A DNA stretch of 41,997 bases from Tieghemiomyces parasiticus (taxonomy: Eukaryota > Kickxellomycota > Dimargaritomycetes > Dimargaritales > Dimargaritaceae), in the NCBI GenBank assembly GCA_027575765.1, contig JANBPT010000355.1:1-41997 (forward strand), given 5' to 3'. The notes under the pieces are model-generated. The model did not search any database, was not told the origin of the DNA, and saw only the letters and a program-made list of their open reading frames with translations. A program made the translations under genes and the position numbers. Shown here in pieces: positions 31,199-40,587 of this stretch. The first letter of the stretch is position 1, and each line of letters begins with the position of its first letter.

Positions 31199-33664
31199 GC
31201 TTCTGGTAGCTGTGTGGGTGAAGAGCAGATGGCCCCCAGGCGCCTACTACTGTGTTCATCTCATACCACATCCCCTTGTAAGCTATACTCCTATGACACT
31301 TAGCACCATACAATACACCCCGTACCATGACATCTGGGTGGGATCAAGTGCATCCTGATAATACGTATTTGTAGCGCTGCGGAAACTACCGCGACCATCC
31401 GGCGGCGCTAAGGAGTGACTGTGTCCAGCTCTCCTACGTTGTCCAAGGACAGTGGCCTGAATAGGGTGTCCAATGTACTTGCATTAAAAACGCCATTGGT
31501 TGTGACTGTGAGTAACAAATGAAGCAGGCGACCTGTAGATACGGACATGAGGCCCAAAGGGGGCAAGCCCAGTCAAGGGCGATAAATGAAGAACTTCGTT
31601 GTTGAACAGAGTTATTAAAGGGCTGTCAGTGTGAGAGGGTTGGTAGAGATTGGAAGTACGATATGTGCTACTAAAGGGATTCAGTCGAGGCGCCAGCGAG
31701 GTTCAAGGCGAGGCGTTGGCAGTAAATAAGGTGCTCGGATATGACATGTAAAGGCAGGATGTGTATTCGAGCCATACACCCCTGCTCAAGGCCAGTGCAG
31801 ATATTCGGAAAAGCAAGGAAGACTGCTCGCATTATTGGCAATGACCCCTTGTAGTCCATGGGAAACCAAGATGGGGGCAGTTGCTATCCGAACAGGAAAC
31901 CTGTTTATTTCTACTAGTACAGAAAAACGAATAGTTAAACAAGGACAGTAATGAAACGCATATCAAAGTCTGCGTGACTAGCTGCTTCCATTGCCCCCGA
32001 TGAACGCCGCATAGCCCTGTGGTGGCTGACAATTCTAATGTACAAACTTTCGATCAAATTCCTCATCTGTATCGACCACTGTCTCTTGTGCTTGTTTCTT
32101 GGTCTCAATTACGCCTTGCCAATTGTTTAAAAAAGATATGGGATACACTAGGATAAAAAACGATGGTGGGTTTTCTGGTAAACCGCACAAACGACTACTG
32201 TAAAGCATAGGATGCGCCCTTAATCAGCCGTAACAATACAGGTAGACTTACCTAGTCTTGACTTATTTATGAGGGGGATGCACCTTAAACAACATGTTTT
32301 CAGAGAGGAGAATAGGAGACTGCACATAGAGCTATTAACCAGATAAATAGAGTCAAAACTGGGACAGGGTAGATACTCGTATGGATAGTCTGCAATCAAG
32401 GTAGATTATGGCAGAGGGGCATGGGAGGCAGCCTTAATGGACCCCCCAGCTTCTTATCACCCCCTGTCCCCAACCCTTGCGCTCCACTAGCTACCAGGCC
32501 TACCGGGCCAAGAGAAACAACAGCGTTCTCTAGAGGGTATTGAAAAGGGCTGGGGGGGGGACTCTCGCTTAACTCTCTTATCTTCAGTATTTCATTCGTC
32601 TTAATTTTTCACTTTACCTTGTCCTCACGGCGTCCCGTGCTCCCCCCATTTTACCACCCATTTACCAAGTCCTTTAACTGGCAACCGTTAGTCCTTGTTG
32701 GCCCTCGCTAGGTGAGCCGGTCTTCAATAAAGCTCGGCCTGACTCTTTACCATTCAGTTCCGTTCTATTAATAAGCTTTCTCTATTAGTTGGTTTCGTTG
32801 GGTCAGCTCGCCTTTTTCTCCTCTAGGGTAATTTTCCCTACGACAGGAACGAGACCTCCCGCTTTTCTAGAAGCTCGACCTGCCGGACCGGATAAGGTTG
32901 GGTGTGGTCGGTTCCATTCATTACCAGGCAAGCTCAATTGGGATCCGATAAAATGGCCCCGCTCTTTGGCGTATCTCCAGGCTTTGGATGCACCAACGTT
33001 GCCAGCTTCGAGTGGTATCCCTACTGAAGTTAGCTGAAAGTAACGGTAATAGGCCCGGAAGGCCAACGAGGTAGGGTGGAAGTGATTCGGGCTTGGCACT
33101 GTAAATGTAGCATTCCAAGCCTGAAAAATGTGAGACTTCCATCCTACCTGCGCCATTAAACAGGGCAAGCCTTCAGCACCAAACTACGAGCGGCAGGGCA
33201 CGAAATCAACGCTGCCAAGATGGCGCCATCATAGTTATCTGACTGATCCTGAAGAGGCTTCCAGGGACCACTACGCTGTATAAGTGGACAGCTCAGGCAT
33301 TGATAATTCGTACGTTTGGCGGTACCATGTGGGTGAACCCCTTGCCAAGCACGGTGGAGACCGGCCCCGATTTTCCACTGATAAGCGAAGTGGACATTAA
33401 CGGCGCGCTATGGCGGACCTTGGGCTCTGCTGCCTCACAAGATAACGTCTAGGCGGAGTTTCAAAGCATGAAATCCGCCGCAACCTCTAGTGGCGCCGCA
33501 TGCGCTATGAAGTGTGTACAGGGTGCTCGACCCACCACCGGATCGATCGCATTCCCCCACGACCACCTTTCGCTGTTCCCTTCCCAGTCGCGATTAGGCC
33601 TTCCTAGCAGCCCCGCTGTCAGACTTCAGCTCAGTTTCATCGCCATCTTGCCTCCTCGTTCGCC
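31199..33664. other. Intergenic, TMBIM to Nudix gene
   Basis: About 2.5 kb with no supported gene. A G9 run lies at 32552-32560. A minus-strand frame at 33168-32803 has possible splice-like sites but no recognisable product. The last 200 bases are the likely promoter and leader of the Nudix gene. Confidence 0.4.
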
Positions 33665-34790
33665 ATGACCGCGATGCAAAGGCCGTTCGTGGCGGTAGTT
33701 GTGCTTGTCTACCGGTCTTCAGACAACAAAATCCTGATTGGACAACGCAAAGGCGTCCTTGGCGAAGGTGGGTACAGCTCATGTACAGACCCTAGCTGGT
33801 AGTGTTTCCAGCTCCATGGTAACGGTCGAGACTGCGATTTTCCCCGAAGCAAACTAACTCACCCGCCACTGTTACGCGCTGGTCCCCTGGGGCACTTGGC
33901 CTAATATTACCTGAACATACGTGTCACTAGGGGCATGGGAGCTCCCTGGAGGTAAGTTGACAGGCCCGGTTGGAAGGACTCAGCTCTTGACGGCCAAGAC
34001 TTCCCAGCTGATTGACATGGCCAAGCTACGGTAACCTTATGGCCAGTTTCGTTTCATTGGCTTGCAACCCCCCACATGACTTCGCTGGGCTGATCCTCAA
34101 CCACTAGGTTATCCTTGTTTACCTTCCCCGGTGTCAGGCTCTATGGAATACGGCGAAACCTTCGATACTAGCTGCCAGCGTAAGTATGACTACCTGCCGG
34201 ACCACACCGGAGTCCGCTGACGGAGCAGCAAGTGTAAAGAGACCAACTAGGTTGTACCCATAGACCCTACCACTTTTACACCCGCCATTGCTACAAACCC
34301 TGCCTGATCGGTCACCAGGTGAGGTCAAAGAGGAGACCGGTCTTGACGTAACGGACATCCGACTGGTGACCGCCAAAAACATTATATTCGAGCAGGCCCA
34401 CAAGCATTTTGTCTCCCTATTCTTCGCTGCGCAGTGCGTAGATGCGGACCCTGTCCCCAAGGTGAGTTTTGCCGGCCCTTGGCAGTAAAATCCTAACATG
34501 AGAGCAGCCCTGCACCACCCGCCTTGACCACACGATGGGGACCAGCTTCAAGGAAGTGAGTTGGAGCCAATTGTCTCGGACGACTGGTTTCGCAGCTAAT
34601 TTACAAGCCCTCGATTTGCAACGCAATCCTAACTCAGCTTATGGAACCAGATAAGAGCGGGGGTTGGGTGTGGACCTCGTGGTCAGAACTACGCGAACGA
34701 AAGTACAGCCCGCTGTTTGGTATCCTCAACGACCTGGTTGACGAGTACCCTCAGAGCCCCTGGTTGGTATCATCGAGCGGCCCCGAGTAG
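33665..34790 (+). CDS. Nudix hydrolase, NUDT15/MTH2-like
   Basis: Cytosolic Nudix pyrophosphohydrolase, probably cleaving (oxidised) nucleoside triphosphates. Five exons: 33665-33767, 33931-33951 (21 nt), 34138-34179 (42 nt), 34319-34461, 34638-34790; 153 residues, phases consistent. The two micro-exons plus exon 4 assemble an intact Nudix box at residues 42-64: Gly42, Glu48, Arg56-Glu57, Glu60-Glu61, Gly63. Preceding it are GQRKGVLGEGAWELPGG, and following it KHFVSLFFAAQ and WVWTSWSEL, all typical of NUDT15-type enzymes. The active-site glutamates are all present, unlike the Nudix-like domain encoded 1.3 kb downstream on the same strand. The exon assignment is strong because each tiny exon restores family sequence exactly. 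Confidence 0.9.
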
Positions 34791-36112
34791 ACGTGATCGG
34801 AGGTCTAGCTGGGCAACGGGGCAAATAATATCCCTTGGCTGGTACATCGTAGTTTTGACTTATTCCAACTTTAGTAAATAGGTACACGCGACATAAGGAT
34901 TATGTCATGGTTAAATATGGGTGTTATGTTCCACTACAGCGATGTCAGTCGAATCCGCCGAATAAGGGCATGAGGCCTCACATCACGTCTCCTTGGCCAA
35001 GCAATGAGTGGTATCTGGCATTCTCCACTACAGGTGGATTCTGGATGAAGGGTCAGCGTCGACTTTGGCTATTTTGAAGGTTAATTATTGTTACCGGTAG
35101 CTACACCCTCATCATCTTACCACCGAGTAAAAGTGAGATACCACCGCCCAGTAACCCTGTACCCGCTGACCTTGGTAAAGCATTGCTGCAGTAACAGGCC
35201 CTGTGCTGGTCGCCTGCCAAGAATTACCGCGACTCGTCGTTTAGAAAGAGGACAGCGCTGAACCTCCTTGGTGATACGAACGTCACGAGCCGACGTTTGC
35301 CCTTCGGGGATTTTCCTTGGCCATTGTAAACCTAAGCCATGCCGCTGGCCGCAGGAACCAGCGCCACCAACCCTGCGGGACATGTAGCTGCCAGGGTTTA
35401 GCGTCAGCCCCTCAAAGCCATTGGGCCTCATTAGCTTATTCGGCCGAACTAGCCCAGTAACCACAGTGATCTTAGCACTAAAGCCGTTCCAATTGTTTGC
35501 GATAGAGCCTCGAATCTGCCAAGGCCAGGTCATGCTTGCAGGCCTCATGCTGCCGGGAAGAAAGGAGCAGGGGGGGGGGGCGATGTGGGGTGGCCAGCCG
35601 CCGGCTGTTTGAGGGTAAAAGTATGGGAATTACCACGCCGCTGACCAACTCCCACCCCCTATCGCACTCTTTCCCCCGAGAGCACGTTCCACTGCTTGGA
35701 CGCCGCCCACTTTAATACCCTTGGCCATCTACTGCCCGTCCCACCCGCGGTGGATCGGTATGACTTCGCCTGGGCCGAGGGGTCCCTTTCTCGCCCGCTA
35801 TTCCTCGTAGCCTGTATCTTCCAGCATAGTTTATGGGATCGCTTACCTCCACCCCATCCGTTGTCAACCACCCTTCCGTTGGAACTAGACCCGATCGTTC
35901 CTAGTCCCTTAAACCGTTCGTCCCTGGCTTGAACATCTCCTACTCATCATCCACTAGTTTCCCAACCATCAAGTCCCTTCTCCACCTCCTTTCACCGACC
36001 GCCACTCCCCCACCCTGGTCTGCATCCCCATTAGCCGAGCGACCTCCCTCCTCACCCCTTCATCCCTCTACTTCGCAAGTCCAACCTCGTCCGTCACCGC
36101 AACGAACCCTCC
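34791..36112. other. Intergenic between the two Nudix-related genes
   Basis: About 1.3 kb. It has G11 at 35570-35580, and the last 250 bases form a strongly pyrimidine-rich leader before 36113. A minus-strand frame at 35548-35117 has no recognisable domain and is not called. Confidence 0.45.
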
Positions 36113-38515
36113 ATGTCGACGATCAACGCCGCTGGGCTTGTAATTTTTCGCTATGAGAGGAACCAGCCCGAGTACCTGTTAATTAACGACGCCTTTAACC
36201 ATAAGCGCCACTGGTGCCCGCCTAAGGGCCGCGTGATTGGTCAAGAAGACGAGCTCAAGTAAGTACTACCTTCTGCTACACACACGGCCCGGAGACGTTG
36301 GTCAGTCTAGGCATGCCTCCCGGTCCGAGCTCCGCCAATGCGCAGTCACAAGCGTCGGTTGACGATCTGCTGGCTCGTTTCCCCCCTTATTAATCGGTTC
36401 GACATCCTGCGTGCTCTCCTCGTACACTCATCCTGACGATAATAATTTCCTCTCTATAGGTGCGCCGTCCGTAGTAGTTTGGACGTGGTTGGCCTCGCCA
36501 TTCAGGACCTTCAAGTCGACGACCAGTTCGCCGCCAACCTCAAGTACCTCTCCGGCACTCAGGCTAAGCATGTGGCCTACTATCTTGCCCGCCTTGTGGA
36601 CCCCCACCGGGTGCTGCGCATTGGAGCCGGCCTCAACCACTGCTGGTTGCCCCTTGCCCCGGCTTTGGACAAGGCTGCCTACCCCAATATGCAAGACGTG
36701 CTGAACCAGGCCCATGCCTACCTCTTGCAGCACCGCGACCGTTTCACCACCCCCTCCCCGCGTACCCGCCCGGATCCCGCCAACGGTCGTAGCGAAGAGC
36801 CCCGCCGTGTCTACCGCCCGCCCCACCAGCGTCAGTCGACCGATGAAGGTTCTCCGCGCGGTCCCGGTACGGAATCCCCCTCTGAACCCGATGCCGAGAT
36901 CAATCGAGGCTACCGGCGTTACAGCCGCGGCGAGGACAGCGGTACCGGGAGCGGGGTGTACCGTCCGCCTCGCCAACACCGGGCTAACTTCGATCCGACC
37001 CACGAAGAGGACGGTGACGGACACCCGCTGCACAGCCAGATGCGTAACCTGCGTCTCAATCCCGCCGCGACTGGGCCTGATGCTGCGCGCTTAGGTTCCA
37101 ACGGCCGGGGCCCGTCCCTGTCCGAGAGTCCCATCTACAAGACCCGCCTGTGTCGGACCTTCGAGATCGAGGGCGCCTGCCCCTACGGCCCGAAGTGCAC
37201 CTTTGCCCACGGGCCTGAGGACCTGCGCGAGCGACCCCGGCCCCCGCCTGTCGTCCCGCAGGCCGGCGGTCCTTACCCACCAGCCTCCGGAGCGGGTCCC
37301 CACCAGGGCCCTGGCCGTCCTTCTCCCTACGGCCTGACCGACCCGGCCATGAGCCGTACCAATAGTCAGGGCTGGACCCACCCGGCCTTCGCCCGGCCCG
37401 CACCCACTGAGAATCCCTTGTTCAAGACCCGTTTGTGCGACAAGTTTATGCGGGACAACTACTGCCCCTACGGTGACCGTTGCACCTTCGCCCACGGCTA
37501 CGAGCAACTCCAGAACCGTCCAAACGCCCCGCCGGCGTTCTCAGGCCACGAGCACCAAGGCCCGCCCTACCATGGCAGTGGGGGTGGCAGTGCCGGTGGT
37601 TACGGTATGAGCAGCAACATGCGCTCTCGGGAGCCGATCCTCCTCGAACCGCGTACCCCTCTGGCTACGACCACCTCGTTCCTAGAGCACGCCAACCGGC
37701 CCGTCACGGTAGCCACCGTGACTCCCGTATCCGCATCTGTCCAGCGGTCTGTAGACGCCGAGCCCGTCTCCGCTGCCCCCGCCCGACCGGCTACCCCGCC
37801 AGCCTCAACCCCAGCGTCGGTGGAATCTGCGCCCCAAGAAAAGGGCCGCGGTAAGAAAAAGCACCAGAACCACGAGGAGGTCCAGCGTCGCCCGCGTATC
37901 GTCGAGGTCGATGCCAAGGAGTTTGCCAAGTTTGAGCAACCCCCGCCCAAGCTGCGCGAGGCGACGGCTGCGGCCAATTCAACCTCCGCCTCGCCCCGCG
38001 TCGCCCAGGACGAGGCCCTGGCGGTCGAGCTGCGTCAGCTCCTACCGAGCCCGCTCCTACCCGCGTCAGGTACCGCCCCGCCCAAGGCGTTGACCGCCCT
38101 GAGCAAGGAGGTGACCCGCTTCGAATTCCGACACGATGTGTCGAAGCAGCAAATGTTCCACATCCTCATCCCGGCCCTCTTTGAGCAGGGCGGCACTTCC
38201 ACCGCCGCACCGACCCCGGAGCGGATCCAAGCCCTGCTGGCCCACTACCGTCCGCTGTTTGCCGGATACCTCAAATCGCCTGCGGACCAACGTCTGCTGC
38301 TAAACGCCTGGGACCGGCACATCACTGCGCACTCGAAGGCCTGGCTCTCCCGGGCCGCCGTGGTCTTCAAGCTCAGCTACGACCTGGATCTGGTCGACGA
38401 AGAGGTGTTCCTGGCCTGGAACGCCGAAGCGCTGGCCGACAGTGAGCTCAAAAAGAAAGTGGCTCCGTTCGTAGAGTGGCTGGCCACCGCCGAGGAAGAG
38501 GATGAGGACGAGTGA
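36113..38515 (+). CDS. Pseudo-Nudix / tandem CCCH / W2 fusion protein
   Basis: Multidomain protein of about 733 residues, an architecture I do not know from any described family. Exon 1 36113-36258, donor GTAAGT, acceptor CTATAG, exon 2 36460-38515. Residues 1-140 resemble NUDT2-type Ap4A hydrolase (AAGLVIF, HWCPPKGRV). In the 23-residue Nudix box (39-61) Gly39, Glu45, Arg53 and Gly60 remain, but the catalytic glutamates are Ser54, Asp57 and Val58. A disordered Arg/Pro-rich linker follows. The two TIS11-type fingers (CX8CX5CX3H) are at Cys280-289-295/His299 and Cys375-384-390/His394, each led by a KTRLC motif that in tristetraprolin helps read UAUU RNA. Residues 566-733 form a W2 domain (LLNAWDRHI, LSYDLDLVDEEVFLAW, FVEWLATAEEEDEDE) as in eIF5, which binds eIF2-beta and related initiation factors. 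Inferred role: mRNA-specific translation or decay control. Confidence 0.9.
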
Positions 38516-38972
38516 GGTATTACTGCTGAGGCGTGGCTCACTCAAAGATGCCGCGGGCATCCCCGCGTTGCAGCGGACTTTGTGCATCTCGCGGTCCGTT
38601 TACCCGCCCTTTTTCACTACGCCACAGGCGTTAATAACGTTTGTCTATTTACATTTTTCACGTTTACTTCCGTCATCCACGCCCGATGCTGGTCCTTCCA
38701 CCTAGCTAGGCGCCCGCCAAATATTCTATACTCTACCACTCGCATATTCGCTTCTATTCAATACATCGTGGCGAGCATCGCCTTCTATGCCCGTTGGTCA
38801 TATATCTCTCTTGTAGGTGTGTGGGCCTGGGTATTGAGTGAATCGACCGCTATAGTCACGGTACGTCCCCCCTCCACCTCCTGCCTTTGCGATGGGCTCA
38901 ATGAGAATATGTCGTCTAATTCAAACATTTTCAGCTACTGGAAGCTACAGTCAGGATTATTTATTCACGCGG
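38516..38972. other. 3' flanks of converging fusion gene and VMA22
   Basis: This 457-base stretch between two stop codons is AT-richer and carries the 3' UTRs of both genes. A plus-strand frame runs through it into the VMA22 antisense and has no domain. Confidence 0.5.
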
Positions 38973-39799
38973 TTACTCTGCGGCCATTTTGCACTGCTCA
39001 ATGCGTTCGGCGGCGCGGTTCAAGGCAAGCTGGAGACTGGCCAACCGTACTGCTGACTGGAGACCCCGCATAAAGTGGCCTTGGCTTCTTTTGAGGGCAG
39101 GCGGAGTGAGAATGCCAAACCAGTGGAGCGGGTCCCGACTAGCGAAACGTTCCGTGGAACCTTGGGAATTTCCGCTAGTATCGCCCTTAGTCCCGGTGGA
39201 CGGCATAGTATCCCCATCGGCTGGTCCATCGGTAGCCAGCGGAGGACCAGCGCCGCCTCGGTACCTCAGACCGTCCTTGGCCGTGGAAGCTAAGGTCTCC
39301 TCCGTACCCTGACGATCAGTGGGCGTGCCAACTGGTACGAGGTCAAATAGGGAGGCGGGCTTTTGGTCGTGGACTGTCGAGTCAGGAGTGCCCTGACTGC
39401 AGGAAGGGAGAAGTGAATAGCCATTGGGGAATAGTGTAGTACGGTAAGGGGCCGGGCTTTGTCAGGCTAGATGGGTGTGCTGAGAGACTGGGAAGGCAAA
39501 GTTCGCCTGGGGCCTAAATAGAAATCTCGGTGGACCGCTACTTGGAGCTGATGTCTGAGTCGTATCTGCACGTCTACACCAGGATTCAGGAAAGGGACTT
39601 ACATTTCCCAGTTACTTTGCATGCGCTGGTCATAGGAACAGGGCGTGAGTCGCTGTGGTGGCAGGGTGCGCTTAGCGTCGGCTAGGTCCCAGAACCCCTG
39701 ACCCAATATCCGCCCCAAGACCTGCCGCTCGGCCTCGTACTGTGCCAGCAGCTCGAAGTAGTCATTGACGAGCAGGTCAGCATCGTTTCGTTCCGGCAT
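38973..39799 (-). CDS. VMA22: VMA22 / CCDC115 V-ATPase assembly factor
   Basis: Assembly factor for the V-ATPase Vo sector in the endoplasmic reticulum, acting with Vma12 and Vma21. Minus-strand model: exon 1 39799-39603 (donor GTAAGT), exon 2 39396-38973 (acceptor CTGCAG), 206 residues, phase 2 intron. The N-terminal part has a helix (LVNDYFELLAQYEAERQVLGRIL), then the family motif GQGFWDLADAKRTL and YDQRMQ. The C-terminal part has DPLHWFGILTPPALKRSQ and a final helix (AVRLASLQLALNRAAERIEQ). Both motifs are the conserved blocks of Vma22/CCDC115. The middle, about 67-145, is a low-complexity Thr/Gly/Pro linker longer than in animals. Divergent from POL2 over 788 bp. Confidence 0.88.
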
Positions 39800-40587
39800 G
39801 ACGCAGTGAAGCCGAAATAAACTGACGCGGAAGGTAAATGGGGTATAGAGTATGGACAATGGAATGAATATAGCCGGTCTGCGAACGCCAATGCTGGGCG
39901 GCTGTCCTCAATAACGTGGGCAGAAAACAGTTGGATGAGGTAGGTGGGGAACAGCATAGACAAGGGGTGCTAAGTTAGCCAGCCTTTGGTGACTTTAGAT
40001 AGGCCAAAGTCGGCCCGGTCCAGGGTGCAGTTAATTGAGGCCGGTTAGGCTAATTCCCTGGACACCTCACTCCTTCCCCCCCCCACCCCATCACTTGAAT
40101 ATGCACCGTGGGCAGCATGATAAGGCGACAGATGGTGCTGGCGACATCGTACACTGCCGACGGTAGTATCATAGTCACGTGTTTTAAGGATGCACCCCTC
40201 CTTTGTCGGACCTTCAATGCGATCGCCATCCTTATTTACGCTTGACGGCTTGAACTACACCTAGGGTGGGAAGAGTGTGGCGGCTTCTGTTTACAACCAG
40301 CTCTCCATGCCATCTCCGGTTCTGCACATTAGAATACACTAGCTAACCCAGACCTCCGTACCCGTTATTGCCCAACTCTGCCATACCCCTTTAACATAGT
40401 ACTACTAAAATTCGTATCGGCAACTATTTTGCCTAGACCTGAGTCGCCCAGCATTCCACTTTTTTTTAGTTTGTTCGTCCTTCTTCACCCCGTTGTATAC
40501 TTTAGTTCTCTGTTGCGTAACCGTCTGGAAGCACCCGCGAATATTGTCGACCCGTCCCACTGGGTTCATATCCTAGACGATTGCGAC
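39800..40587. promoter_or_regulatory. Divergent region, VMA22 / POL2
   Basis: A 788-base region shared by two divergent housekeeping starts. It has a pyrimidine-rich tract (C7 near 40078) and an AT-richer right half. An open plus-strand frame leads into the POL2 start from 40429, but the first in-frame ATG is at 40588. Confidence 0.45.

Noticed and set aside
32803..33168. 121-residue minus-strand frame with internal splice-like sites
   Set aside because: No recognisable product and the implied intron would be under 40 nt.
35117..35548. 143-residue minus-strand frame between the Nudix genes
   Set aside because: Arg/Gly-rich, no family match, no supporting start or splice context.
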